Of a stretch of 58,322 nucleotides of DNA, positions 36,661-45,189 are shown piece after piece (within the stretch, counting starts at the first letter, position 1; each line of letters begins with the position of its first letter). The translations under genes and the position numbers were made by a program. The notes below the pieces were generated by a model. It was not told the DNA's origin and searched no databases. It saw only the letters and a list, made by a program, of their open reading frames with translations. The DNA comes from Candidatus Kuenenia stuttgartensis (GTDB lineage: Bacteria > Planctomycetota > Planctomycetia > Pirellulales > UBA1268), in contig CAMCQY010000006.1 in the NCBI GenBank assembly GCA_945877135.1, forward strand, positions 1 through 58,322, written 5' to 3'.

Positions 36661-38216
36661 ACGAGGCTCTGTCTCCGCAGCACTCCTCCCGTGGCTCGGC
36701 AGGCGGCCAGCGCAAGCCCGCCGCTTTGTGGCTCGGATTGCGGCCCGGCACGCTTCTGGCCCTCGTCGGCATTGCCGTGCTCCTCGTGCCACTCTCGGCC
36801 CTGAGCCAGCCGGCAGACTCGGCGAGCAAGGGGGGGAAACTCGCCAAACTCCGCGAGCAGTTTGGTCTGTCGCAGGCGAATCTCGGTGAGGTCGATCCAA
36901 CCAGCGAGGCGATGCGTCTGGCCACGCTGGGCCTCAAGAACGTCGCCGTGACGCTCCTGTGGGATCGGGCCAATCACTACAAGAAGGTGGAGGACTGGAC
37001 GAACCTGTCAGCCGTGCTCGAGCAAATGACCAAGCTGCAGCCGAACTTCTATTCCGTCTGGGATTTCCAGGCCCACAACCTCTCTTACAACATCTCGGTC
37101 GAGTTCGATGACTACCACGACCGCTATGCCTGGGTGATGAAGGGCATCGAGTTTCTCCGGCAGGGTATCTCGTACAACCTGCGGGAGCCCCGCCTGCTGG
37201 GACGCATGGGCTGGTTCATCGGCCAGAAGGTGGGCAGGGCGGACGAAAAGAAGCAGTTCCGCCGACTGTTCAAGGCGGATGAGGATTTCCACGAACGTGA
37301 CCGACCGGGCCGCACGCTGCCAGAACGCGACAACTGGCTGGTGGCCCGCGAGAAGTACCGGGCAGGACAGCAGATCGTCGATGCCGGGGCGCCTCTCAAG
37401 ACCACGGCTCTCATCTATCACAGCGAGCCGATGATGACGGCTGTGAATTACGCCAAGGCGCTCGAGGAGGACGGCACCTTTGGCGTTGCCGCCCGCGACG
37501 GCTGGAAACTGGCGGGCGACGAGATGCGACGTTTCTCGGTTCGCGAGATTCCCACGACCTGGGATGTGCCGATCCGGCTTGGCATGCGCGAGGCCGAGTT
37601 GGCCCGCGCCGACCGCGTGGCGGACGAGTTGGAGAAACTGCTCCCGGGGCAATTCAAGGCGTTGGAAGAGGCGAAGCGGAACAGCATCACGCCGGAGCAG
37701 AAAGCGGCGATCGACGTGCCGCCCATGGAACGGACCGATGACCAGACGGCCGCTGCCCAGACGGCGATGCAAAATATGCGGGTGGATTGGCCGCAGGTAG
37801 TCGCTGAGGCGCCGGCCGACGTGCGCCTGCGTGCCAAGGAACTGCTCCGGCAGTGGAACGAGGCCAAGGAAACGGCCGAGATCATCGACCGCTACCGTGA
37901 CATTGTAAACTTCGACGTCTGGCGTGCGACCTGCGAGGCCGAGGTCACCGAGTCGGCCATCAAGGCGAGGGAAGCCACTTGGCGGGCTGACAGAGACTTC
38001 GAGAACGCGCGGCTGCAACCCGCGAAGCAGGCCTACGACGAAGCCTTTGCAGCCTGGAAGGAGGTGCTCGATGGTTCCCCCGTGCTGCGAGCAGATTCGA
38101 TCACTGCCGACGACCTCCGCGAAATCGTTGACCGCTATCGCAAAGTCCTCGAACAACTCGATGAACCGTTCCCGAAGCCGTTCATTCTCGGAGACATTCT
38201 GAAATTGAATGACTAG
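36657..38216 (+). CDS. Membrane-anchored helical protein of the ABC module, function unknown
   Basis: A 519-residue protein with one N-terminal hydrophobic helix (ALWLGLRPGTLLALVGIAVLLVPLSAL, residues ~22-48), then a long helical, charged body. Segments such as RLATLGLKNVAVTLLWDRANHYKKVEDWTNLSAVLEQMTKLQPNF look like TPR-type repeats, with later coiled-coil stretches rich in E, K, R and A. I do not recognise a named family. Its ATG overlaps the permease stop by 4 nt (ATGA), so it is almost certainly a partner of that transporter, probably outside the membrane if the N-terminus is an anchor. Its stop lies 67 bp before a convergent gene. Confidence 0.7.
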   Translation: MNEALSPQHSSRGSAGGQRKPAALWLGLRPGTLLALVGIAVLLVPLSALSQPADSASKGGKLAKLREQFGLSQANLGEVDPTSEAMRLATLGLKNVAVTLLWDRANHYKKVEDWTNLSAVLEQMTKLQPNFYSVWDFQAHNLSYNISVEFDDYHDRYAWVMKGIEFLRQGISYNLREPRLLGRMGWFIGQKVGRADEKKQFRRLFKADEDFHERDRPGRTLPERDNWLVAREKYRAGQQIVDAGAPLKTTALIYHSEPMMTAVNYAKALEEDGTFGVAARDGWKLAGDEMRRFSVREIPTTWDVPIRLGMREAELARADRVADELEKLLPGQFKALEEAKRNSITPEQKAAIDVPPMERTDDQTAAAQTAMQNMRVDWPQVVAEAPADVRLRAKELLRQWNEAKETAEIIDRYRDIVNFDVWRATCEAEVTESAIKAREATWRADRDFENARLQPAKQAYDEAFAAWKEVLDGSPVLRADSITADDLREIVDRYRKVLEQLDEPFPKPFILGDILKLND

Positions 38217-38253
38217 AGGGCGAAAGCATCTGCGGGTCGTTGACTCGTCGGTG

Positions 38254-38274
38254 CCTGATCCTGATCCGGTCAGG
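38254..38274. terminator. Hairpin between convergent genes
   Basis: CCTGATC-(7 nt)-GGTCAGG can pair over 7 bp with one wobble in the 67-bp gap between the ABC-module gene and the CBS-domain gene. It may terminate both. There is no clear U-run, so confidence is limited. Confidence 0.4.
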
Positions 38275-38283
38275 GGCCAACGT

Positions 38284-39570
38284 TCAGCCTGAACGCACGA
38301 GCAGTTTGTCGATCCGACGGCCGTCCATGTCAACCACTTCGATCAGCAGGCCGTGCCACCGCAGCGTGTCGCCTGTCGCCGGAATCCGCTCGAGTTCGGC
38401 GAGCACGATCCCAGATACGGTCGAGTAGTCGCGAGGCACGGCGTCGAGTTTGATGCCAAGCTTTTCGGCGAGATCCTCGACGCCCGCGCCGCCGTCCACC
38501 AGCCAGGAGCCATCCTCCCGCTTGACAAACTGCGAGGCCTCGTGCCGATGCTCGTCATGAATCTCGCCGACCAGTTCTTCCAGGACATCTTCGAGCGTCA
38601 CGAGCCCCTCCGTGCCGCCGTATTCGTCGAGCACGATGGCGAGCTGGTTTTTTTCCTTCTGAAAGAGTTCGAGCAGCCGGTCGAGCGGCATCGTCTCAGG
38701 CACAAACAGGGCACGGTGCATGATCTTACGGAGTTCGATCGGCCAGCCCATCCAGTTCTGGCGGAGCACGTCCTTGAGCGACACGTAGCCGAGGATGTGG
38801 TCGAGCGACCCCTCGTAGACCGGCAGCCGCGAATAGCCGGCCATGGCGATCGCGCCGAGCACCTCGCCGGGGGGCGTTTCTATGTCGAGTGCGTCGAGGT
38901 CGATCCGCGGCCGCATGATGTCGCGGACCGTTCGTTCGCCAAGGCGGAGCGCCTCGGTCGCCACCGCCTGCTCCACGGCCTCGAGCACGCCCTCCGCGCG
39001 GCCCGCCTCGAGGAGGTGCTCGATGTCGTCCACTGACACGGTCGGGCCATCCTGCTTGTGGGCGCCGAGCAGGGCGAGCACTGCCGACGTGGACGCGCCC
39101 ATCATCCAGACGAGCGGCCTGGTGACCTGCGAGAAGATCTTCATGGCCGGGGCGGCCATGCGGGCGAAGTCCTCGGCGCGACGCAGCGCCAACCGCTTGG
39201 GCACCAGTTCGCCGAACAGCAGCGTGACGAACGACAGCAGCACCACGAACACCGTCAGGGCAATCGGACGGGCCATGGCATCGATGGCAGGCGGAGCGTG
39301 GGCCGTGATCCATTCGGCGAGTTTGCTCACCAGGCTGTCGCCGCCGTAGGCCGCGGCGAGCGTGCCGACCAGCGTGATCCCGATCTGGACGGTGGGCAGG
39401 AACTGGTCGGGGCTCGATGCCAGTTCGAGCGCCGTCTTCGCAGCCTTGTCGCCCGCGTCGGCCAGCTGGCGGAGGCGGCCCCGACGGCTGGCAACGATCG
39501 CCATCTCGGCCCCGGAGAAGAATCCGTTGGCGAGAATCAGGGCAAACACGAGGAGGATTTCCGGCAGCAT
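38284..39570 (-). CDS. CNNM/CBS-domain membrane protein (hemolysin C / CorC-like)
   Basis: A 428-residue protein. The DUF21/CNNM transmembrane domain occupies ~1-180 (ILLVFALILANGFFSGAEMAIVASRRGRL). Two CBS motifs follow (RTVRDIMRPRIDLDALDIETPP, then LDRLLELFQKEKNQLAIVLDEYGGTEGLVTLEDVLEELVGEI). A CorC_HlyC-like C-terminal domain ends the protein. The family is linked to magnesium or cobalt efflux and general ion homeostasis; the hemolysin name is historical. It is 23 bp from proB, same strand. Confidence 0.9.
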   Translation of the reverse strand: MLPEILLVFALILANGFFSGAEMAIVASRRGRLRQLADAGDKAAKTALELASSPDQFLPTVQIGITLVGTLAAAYGGDSLVSKLAEWITAHAPPAIDAMARPIALTVFVVLLSFVTLLFGELVPKRLALRRAEDFARMAAPAMKIFSQVTRPLVWMMGASTSAVLALLGAHKQDGPTVSVDDIEHLLEAGRAEGVLEAVEQAVATEALRLGERTVRDIMRPRIDLDALDIETPPGEVLGAIAMAGYSRLPVYEGSLDHILGYVSLKDVLRQNWMGWPIELRKIMHRALFVPETMPLDRLLELFQKEKNQLAIVLDEYGGTEGLVTLEDVLEELVGEIHDEHRHEASQFVKREDGSWLVDGGAGVEDLAEKLGIKLDAVPRDYSTVSGIVLAELERIPATGDTLRWHGLLIEVVDMDGRRIDKLLVRSG

Positions 39571-39593
39571 GCGTGGATCCGATCGGGGTGGTA

Positions 39594-40829
39594 TCAGCGT
39601 GGCGCGGCACCGCCGATGTCAGGGGGCATGTCGTCCCCGCCGATCGGACTCGCCGTGTTGATCGAGCCATTGGGGCTCATTGGGACATCCCGGTTGATGA
39701 TCGCGAGATTGTCGCGGTGCACCACTTCCTCATAGGGGAAGGAGCCCAGCACGGCGGCGATCTGCTCCGTCTTGAGGCCGGCGATCCGGCGCAGTTCATC
39801 GAGTGAGTAGTTGACGAGCCCACGGGCGAAAACCCGGCCGTCGGAAGTGGCCAGAGAGACGACGTCGCCGGTCGCGAAGGAGCCCTCGATTGCGGTGATG
39901 CCCGCCGCGAGCAGACTGCGGCCCCGGTCCACGACCGCCTCTCGCGCCCCGGCATCGACGATCACCTTGCCGCGGGCGTCGGCCGACCAGCCCAGCCACC
40001 GCTTCCAGGCTGGCATGGTCGTTTCCCTGCCTACGAAAAGCGTACCCGAGCTTTCGCCGCGGCAGATCTGCTCGAGCACATGGTCGTCGCGGCCAGAGGC
40101 GATGATGCAGTGGCCTCCCGCCTCGGTGACGATCCCAGCGGCCGCTATCTTGCTCGCCATGCCCCCCTTGGAGAGGCCTCCCAGTCGGTCGCGGGCCAGG
40201 GCGGCCACCGATGCGTCGATTCGAGGCACGGTGACGAGCCGGGTGGCGGATGGGTCGGACGGGTGGCGGTCGAAGAGCCCCTCGACGTCGGAGAGGAGCA
40301 CGAGCAGGGGCGCGCCGAGCAGCGTGGCCACAAGCGCCGCGAGGCGATCGTTGTCGCCGAAGGAGGTTCGCAATTCCTCCACGCTTACGGTGTCGTTTTC
40401 GTTGATGATCGGGATCGCTCCGTAGTCGAGCAGGGCGCGGAGCGTGTTGCGGATGTTGAGGTAGCGGGCCCGGTCCTTGAGATCGTCCGCCACCAGCAGC
40501 ACCTGCGCGGCGTGGCGGCCCTGGGCCCGCAACACACGCTCGTAGGCCTCGATAAGACAGCTCTGGCCAATCGCTGCCACGGCCTGCAGGTGGGCCAGTT
40601 CCTGAGGCCGCTTGGTCAGCCCCATCCGCCCCATGCCTGCCCCCACGGCGCCCGAGCTGACGAGCACGACCTGTCGCCCCTGGGCCAGGATGGAGTCGAA
40701 CTGCCGGCCGAGCGTCTCGATCCGCGCGCTGTCCAGCAGGCCGTCGGGGCCGGTAAGCACGCGGGTACCGACCTTGACGACGATCAGGTTGGCGGAAGCG
40801 GCGAGGTCCGTACGAAGCGGGTCAGTCAT
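39594..40829 (-). CDS. proB: Glutamate 5-kinase with PUA domain
   Basis: A 411-residue protein. The start ATG at 40829 gives NLIVVKVGTRVLTG, the amino-acid-kinase opening; a frame extension to 40961 is not conserved. LVSSGAVGAGMGRMG, IPIINENDTVSVEE and GGLSKGGMASKIAAA are the family motifs for glutamate and ATP binding. A PUA domain occupies roughly residues 315-395 (KVIVDAGAREAVVDRGRSLLAAGI ... GDVVSLATSDGRVFARGLVNYS). It phosphorylates glutamate for proline synthesis in the cytoplasm. Its partner proA is not seen nearby. It sits next to the CBS gene and upstream of a divergent purF-like gene. Confidence 0.93.
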   Translation of the reverse strand: MTDPLRTDLAASANLIVVKVGTRVLTGPDGLLDSARIETLGRQFDSILAQGRQVVLVSSGAVGAGMGRMGLTKRPQELAHLQAVAAIGQSCLIEAYERVLRAQGRHAAQVLLVADDLKDRARYLNIRNTLRALLDYGAIPIINENDTVSVEELRTSFGDNDRLAALVATLLGAPLLVLLSDVEGLFDRHPSDPSATRLVTVPRIDASVAALARDRLGGLSKGGMASKIAAAGIVTEAGGHCIIASGRDDHVLEQICRGESSGTLFVGRETTMPAWKRWLGWSADARGKVIVDAGAREAVVDRGRSLLAAGITAIEGSFATGDVVSLATSDGRVFARGLVNYSLDELRRIAGLKTEQIAAVLGSFPYEEVVHRDNLAIINRDVPMSPNGSINTASPIGGDDMPPDIGGAAPR

Positions 40830-41099
40830 GGGCCAGTGGTGGGGTGGCAAATCGGATGTTTCCCTGGATACGCATCGTACCGTTGGCGGGGGAGGGGAGG
40901 CCACAGAGACGGACTGCTGCGGCCGAGACGGCTTCGAAAACTGCTGCGGGCTGCAAATCACCGCACGTGCGAGCCACTGGTTGAGGCGGCCGGGCCCGAG
41001 GGCGTATAGTGCGGTCGTGCCGGGCTAGGACAGGACTCAGACAGGACTAGGACTACGGCCAGCCCTCCGCCGGGCATCTGCGGAACACCTTTCGGGGCC
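40830..41099. other. Divergent intergenic region proB / purF-like gene
   Basis: A 270-bp spacer carrying the promoters of both genes. It contains a small direct-repeat patch near 41029-41056 (GACAGGACT twice, then AGGACT again). No riboswitch or clear promoter was recognised. The plus-strand gene starts at GTG. Confidence 0.4.
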
Positions 41100-42704
41100 G
41101 TGCGCTTGAGCGAACTGCACCACGAGTGCGGGTTGGTAGCCATCTACCACCTGCCGTGCCGCGATGGGGCCGATCCGAGCCACCTCTGCCCCGCTCAGGG
41201 GCCGGAGGAGGTGTCGCGTCTTGTGCCCCGGATGCTCCTCGACATCCAAAACCGCGGGCAGCTCTCCGCTGGAATGACCGTCTGGAACCCCGAACGCAGC
41301 CAACTCCTTGCCACCATCAAGGACGTCGGCAGCGTGAGCGAGGTGTTTCGCCTCAGCCACCGTGGCAAGTACGAGGCTCTGATGGCGCAGCACACCGGCC
41401 GGGCCGCCATCGGCCACGTCCGCTACGCCACCTGCGGCGCCGAGGATCGCGGCTATGCCCAGCCGCTGGAGCGTCCGCACATTCAGAAGCGGAAATGGTT
41501 TTCCTTCGGGTTCAACGGGCAGCTGGCCAATTACATGGAGCTGCGGGCCGAAATCCTCGCCAACGACGAGAACCATCTGGCCCGCGACAACGACACCGAA
41601 GTGATCATGCACGCCATCGGCAACGAACTGTCTGGCGCCGCCGATCCAGATCCTATCGAACTGCTCGCGACGATCTCGAAGCGATTCGACGGGGCCTGGA
41701 ACATCGCCATGCTCGACGCCTGCGGCCGAATGATCGTGGCCCGCGATCCGCTCGGCATCCGGCCGATGGAATACGCCCAGCTCGGCCCCCTCGTCGCCGC
41801 TGCCAGCGAGAGCGTCGCCCTGCTCAACCTGGGCTTTCCGGCTGAGTCGATCCGCTCGCTCGAGCCAGGGACGGCGCTCATCGTCGATGGGGAGACCGTG
41901 CGTGTCGAACGGTTCGCCGAGAGCCCGAAGCAGGCCCATTGCTTCTTCGAGTGGGTCTACTTCGCCAACGTCGCGAGCACGATGGACGATCGCAGTGTGT
42001 ATCTGTCGCGGAAGCAGCTCGGCGAAGAGCTTGCCCGTCTGGAGACGATCCCGATCGACGCCGACACCGTGGTCGTGCCCGTGCCCGACACGAGCAAGGC
42101 GGCTGCCGACGCCATGGCCTACCGGCTCTCGATCCCCTCAGTGGAAGGGCTGATCCGCAATCGCTACACGGGCCGCACGTTCATCGATGGCGCCTCGAGC
42201 CGTCGGCAGAAGGCTGAATCGAAATACACGCCGCTCCGTGAGGTGCTGGAGGGCAAGCGGGTGATCCTCGTCGAGGATTCGATCGTGCGCAGCACGACGA
42301 TGAAGGTGCTCTTGGGCCGGATGCGGTCGCTGGGTCTGGCTCGCGAGATTCACGTGCGGATCGCCTGCCCGCCGATCGTCGCACCCTGCTTCTATGGCAT
42401 CGACATGTCCACGATCGACGAACTGTTCGCCCCGCAGTTTCTCCGGGATGGCGTGCTCACCGAAGAGGCCCAGGCAGAGATGGCCGCACGGCTGGGGGCC
42501 GACTCGCTCCGGTATCTGCCGGTGGAGTCAGTGGCGAGATCGATCGGATTCGAGCCGTCGCAGCTGTGCCAGGCCTGCCTGACGGGCAAGTATCCCACGC
42601 CCGCTGGCGAGCGTCTCTACGAGATCGCCCTCACGCACACTGGCGGGAGGGGCTCGGATCGCGGCGGCTCCGGCCGCACCTACGAGTCTGCCTCAGCCCG
42701 GTAG
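41100..42704 (+). CDS. purF: Amidophosphoribosyltransferase-like protein (PurF family)
   Basis: A 534-residue protein starting at GTG. After a nine-residue leader (MRLSELHHE) comes CGLVAIYH; Cys10 would be the Ntn-nucleophile once the leader is cleaved. [16 protein letters not shown] and FGFNGQLAN are the glutaminase motifs, and [18 protein letters not shown] is the PRPP loop. The PRPP loop normally reads DDSIVRGTT; here it is EDSIVRSTT, a Gly-to-Ser change. C-terminal cysteines CPPIVAPC and [12 protein letters not shown] fit the [4Fe-4S] type of PurF. If ordinary, it makes phosphoribosylamine, the first step of purine synthesis. The unusual loop leaves a small chance of a changed function. 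Its end overlaps trmB by 12 nt. Confidence 0.82.
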   Translation: MRLSELHHECGLVAIYHLPCRDGADPSHLCPAQGPEEVSRLVPRMLLDIQNRGQLSAGMTVWNPERSQLLATIKDVGSVSEVFRLSHRGKYEALMAQHTGRAAIGHVRYATCGAEDRGYAQPLERPHIQKRKWFSFGFNGQLANYMELRAEILANDENHLARDNDTEVIMHAIGNELSGAADPDPIELLATISKRFDGAWNIAMLDACGRMIVARDPLGIRPMEYAQLGPLVAAASESVALLNLGFPAESIRSLEPGTALIVDGETVRVERFAESPKQAHCFFEWVYFANVASTMDDRSVYLSRKQLGEELARLETIPIDADTVVVPVPDTSKAAADAMAYRLSIPSVEGLIRNRYTGRTFIDGASSRRQKAESKYTPLREVLEGKRVILVEDSIVRSTTMKVLLGRMRSLGLAREIHVRIACPPIVAPCFYGIDMSTIDELFAPQFLRDGVLTEEAQAEMAARLGADSLRYLPVESVARSIGFEPSQLCQACLTGKYPTPAGERLYEIALTHTGGRGSDRGGSGRTYESASAR

Positions 42705-43379
42705 CGTTACCTCGGTGCGGCTGCAGGTGGCTGGGGCGGTGGACCGCTCCAGCAGGGCCCGCCAGACCGGGGCTCCTGCCAGACGCGTCCGCCGCTCGAA
42801 GTGCGTGCGGTAGTCGAGATCGTGCTCCGCCGGGCGGACCTCCACGTCGCTGGCCGCGGAGAAAAGCCCCGTGCCCTGCGCTGCGGCGAGTGCCTCGTGG
42901 AAATACTCCTCCACGTCGGTCCAGATGTGCAGCTTTCCGCCGGTGATGAGCACGCGGCCGGCATGGACGAGAAAAGCGTCAGACAGCACCCGTCGCTTGC
43001 GATGGCGGGCCTTCCACCACGGATCGGGGAAATAGACATGGATGGCTGCCAGGCTGGCGTCGGGCAGCAGGCTGCGGGCGAGGTAGGTCGCATCGCCGTG
43101 GATGATTCGGCCGTTGCTGGCCTGCTGGGCGGCGAGTTTCGAGGCGCAGAGCCGGGCATAGCCGCCGCTGATTTCAACGCCCAAGAAATTCAGGTCGGGC
43201 CGTGCGGCGGAGGCTGTCGCGAGAAAGAGTCCCTTGCCACTCCCCACTTCCATCTCGATGGCCGCTTGGTGCGGAAACAGGCTGTTGGGATCGAGCGGCG
43301 CGGGCAGTGCGGCCAATTCCAACAGGTGACCGGAAAGGTCGAGCGACGGATCGGGCTTGCGAGGTGGACGGCGGGGCAT
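42693..43379 (-). CDS. trmB: tRNA (guanine-N7-)-methyltransferase
   Basis: A 228-residue protein. The start at 43379 is preferred; the frame can extend to 43472, but that would overlap the FabZ-like gene and the extra residues are not conserved. [17 protein letters not shown] is the SAM site, [16 protein letters not shown] continues the Rossmann domain, and [16 protein letters not shown] is the TrmB signature. It methylates G46 in tRNA variable loops, a cytoplasmic reaction. Its stop overlaps purF (convergent) by 12 nt. Confidence 0.93.
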   Translation of the reverse strand: MPRRPPRKPDPSLDLSGHLLELAALPAPLDPNSLFPHQAAIEMEVGSGKGLFLATASAARPDLNFLGVEISGGYARLCASKLAAQQASNGRIIHGDATYLARSLLPDASLAAIHVYFPDPWWKARHRKRRVLSDAFLVHAGRVLITGGKLHIWTDVEEYFHEALAAAQGTGLFSAASDVEVRPAEHDLDYRTHFERRTRLAGAPVWRALLERSTAPATCSRTEVTLPG

Positions 43380-43434
43380 GGGAGCGTGCAATGGCCGGGG
43401 GACCAAAAGTGAGGGCCGGGAGTCATGGCCAGAG

Positions 43435-43959
43435 TCATTCGGCCGGGGTGCCCGTGGCGCTGGCGAGTGCATCGACCGGCAAGGGCACGCCCTTGATCAT
43501 GCCATCGACGACGATTCGATCACGGACAAGTCCTTGGAAGCGGCAGACGATCATCGCCCGAGGCCGCACACGAACCCGCTCCACCGCGATCACCAGCCGG
43601 TCGCCGGGCACCACCGGTTCGCGGAATCGCACCTCCTCCAGACCACCGAAGCCGATCACTTTTGCGTCGAGCAGGTTGTACCGATGGGTGTAGTAGCTGG
43701 AGAGTTGGGCGGCAGCTTCGCACATCATGACGCCGGGCATCAGCGGCATCACGGGGAAATGGCCGCGCACCCAGAACTCGTCGCGGGTGATGTCCTTGTA
43801 GCCCACGCACAGACCACGAGACTGATCCTCGTGCACGATCGCCGTCAACTGCTCCATCTCGAACCGCTGCATATTCCAGCGGCGAATCTCGTGGATGTCG
43901 GCGATAACGTGATCGAGGTCGTATTCGCTCGGATGGATGATGTAGTCGCGCGGGGCCAC
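43435..43959 (-). CDS. FabZ-like 3-hydroxyacyl-ACP dehydratase
   Basis: A 174-residue hot-dog-fold protein. FWVRGHFPVMPLMPGVMMCEAAAQLSSYY carries the GHFP His and the following Glu of the FabZ active site. GFGGLEEVRFREPVVPGDRLVIAVERV is the next strand pair. The N-terminal ~35 residues are longer than in FabZ of E. coli. Catalyses dehydration in fatty-acid or lipid A acyl-chain synthesis; members in planctomycetes are often outside the main fab cluster. It is preceded by a 32-residue basic microprotein 22 bp upstream, same strand. Confidence 0.87.
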   Translation of the reverse strand: MAPRDYIIHPSEYDLDHVIADIHEIRRWNMQRFEMEQLTAIVHEDQSRGLCVGYKDITRDEFWVRGHFPVMPLMPGVMMCEAAAQLSSYYTHRYNLLDAKVIGFGGLEEVRFREPVVPGDRLVIAVERVRVRPRAMIVCRFQGLVRDRIVVDGMIKGVPLPVDALASATGTPAE

Positions 43960-43981
43960 TGCGTTCGCCCTCCGATCCGTC

Positions 43982-44080
43982 TCAGGTACGAATGTGCTTC
44001 CGCTTGGCCTTGCGGGCCTTGCTGTTGGCGGGCCGGGAGCCGTGGTTGGCTTTTTTGAGGGTGCGATGCGGCTTGGCCAT
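43982..44080 (-). CDS. 32-residue highly basic microprotein, possible ribosome-associated
   Basis: A complete 33-codon frame. The ATG at 44080 is preceded by GGAG with 6-nt spacing, and the protein starts MAKPHRTLKK and ends KRKHIRT. About 14 of 32 residues are Lys, Arg or His. This pattern (MAK start, no acidic residue, very short) is typical of small ribosomal or nucleic-acid-binding proteins, but I do not recognise the exact family. The longer in-frame ATG at 44197 adds a non-basic segment and is unlikely. It lies 22 bp before the FabZ-like gene and 113 bp after a membrane-protein gene. Confidence 0.72.
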   Translation of the reverse strand: MAKPHRTLKKANHGSRPANSKARKAKRKHIRT

Positions 44081-44193
44081 TGGAAACTCCAAAATCAGGG
44101 CGGTCGGGAATGGGTCACTCAGGAGGCGAAGCGGGGAGTTGTACCATGCCATCGGACGCGGTTCCATCCTGATGCGCAGCCGTCGAAACAGGC

Positions 44194-44721
44194 TCATGCC
44201 CGCCGCTGCGAGGGGGACGTGGTACCGTCCGGTGGCCGAGTTGCCGCACGCTCCGCGGCCAGCGATTCCCGGAGACTGGCGCGGACGATTTCCACGAAGC
44301 TTGCTCCCAGGAATCCCAGGAGGCCTCCCACAACGGCCGACGATCCGCCCCCCAGCACGGCCCCCGCCGGCGAACTGGCGGTGAGCCAGAGGAGCGACAG
44401 CGTGCCCGCGGTGCCGCCGCAGGCCGCGCCGATTCCAGCCGAGATTGGCACCAGTCGCCCGAGGCTGGAGCGGCGTTCGAGGTGTGTGGGGCCGGAGGCT
44501 GGGAGGGGAGCGGCTGCGGGCAGGGAGGTATTACGACGCAGGGCAAGATCGTGGTCGGTCGCCTCGCGGAGCCGCGTGCCGATGGCGTTGCCCGCCACGT
44601 GCATGGCCACGCTGGCCAACAGCACTGCCGCGGCCATCCAGCCGGCGAGACCGAGCCAGCCGATCGCCGCGCAGGCGATTGCCAGCACGACCGCCAGCCA
44701 GGAATAGGTGACCAAACGCAT
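44194..44721 (-). CDS. Small membrane protein, function unknown
   Basis: A 175-residue protein with AGGAG 8 nt before the ATG. Hydrophobic segments occur at residues ~5-45 (YSWLAVVLAIACAAIGWL, then GWMAAAVLLASVAMHVAG) and ~95-140 (ISAGIGAACGGTAGTLSLLW, AVLGGGSSAVVGGLLGFLGA). The middle and C-terminus are basic and low in pattern. Family not recognised. Confidence 0.6.
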   Translation of the reverse strand: MRLVTYSWLAVVLAIACAAIGWLGLAGWMAAAVLLASVAMHVAGNAIGTRLREATDHDLALRRNTSLPAAAPLPASGPTHLERRSSLGRLVPISAGIGAACGGTAGTLSLLWLTASSPAGAVLGGGSSAVVGGLLGFLGASFVEIVRASLRESLAAERAATRPPDGTTSPSQRRA

Positions 44722-44811
44722 GGAACTCGCTCCTGCCGGTAGTTTAGACCCGATCAGCTGAGAAGCGTAGCGGGGCGGTCGACAGTGCTGCCGGGAAGAT
44801 GTCGCGATGCC

Positions 44812-44930
44812 GGGCGGGCTCCCCGAACACGCTTCGCTCGCTCGACGGCTCGGCGACTGCGTCGGGGGGGATGGTACGCGTTATCCGGCGGGGCGCCTGA
44901 TGCTCGCTTCGGTGTTCGGGGAGGCCGCCC
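44812..44930. repeat. 119-nt element with 19-bp near-perfect terminal inverted repeat
   Basis: The ends GGGCGGgCTCCCCGAACAC (44812-44830) and GTGTTCGGGGAGgCCGCCC (44912-44930) pair over 18 of 19 positions. Inside, CGACG...CGTCG can form a further small stem. The internal TTCGCTCGCTCGA resembles TTCGCTCACTCGA of copies A and B, so it may be a distant member of that element family. Confidence 0.6.
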
Positions 44931-44949
44931 TGCGCCTGCTGGTTTCATC

Positions 44950-45189
44950 CAAGCCCGCAGCGCAAGCAAGGGAAAGTGGGTGGCCATTCAGGCTGGGACG
45001 CGGATTCCTCTCGCTTGCGCTTCGGGCTTGCATGGGAATGGCGCGTTCAACCAAGCCCGCAGCGCAAGCAAGGGAAAGTTGGTGGCCATTCAGGCTGGGA
45101 CGCGGATTCCTCTCGCTTGCGCTTCGGGCTTGCATGGGAATGGCGTGTTCAACCAAGCCCGCGGCGCACGCAAGGGAAAACGGGTGGCC
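44950..45189. repeat. 102-bp tandem hairpin repeat, 2.35 units
   Basis: Two full 102-bp units start at 44950 and 45052, with a partial third at 45154 ending at the stop codon of the next gene. Each full unit contains a long inverted repeat: CAAGCCCGCAGCGCAAGC pairs with GCTTGCGCTTCGGGCTTG (16 of 18), giving an 81-nt hairpin. Units 1 and 2 differ at only a few positions. The intergenic region 44722-45189 holds no gene, only this array and the 119-nt element. Confidence 0.8.

Noticed and set aside
44950..45189. CRISPR-like array at the 102-bp repeats.
   Set aside because: Only 2.35 units, no short repeat/unique spacer pattern and no cas gene.
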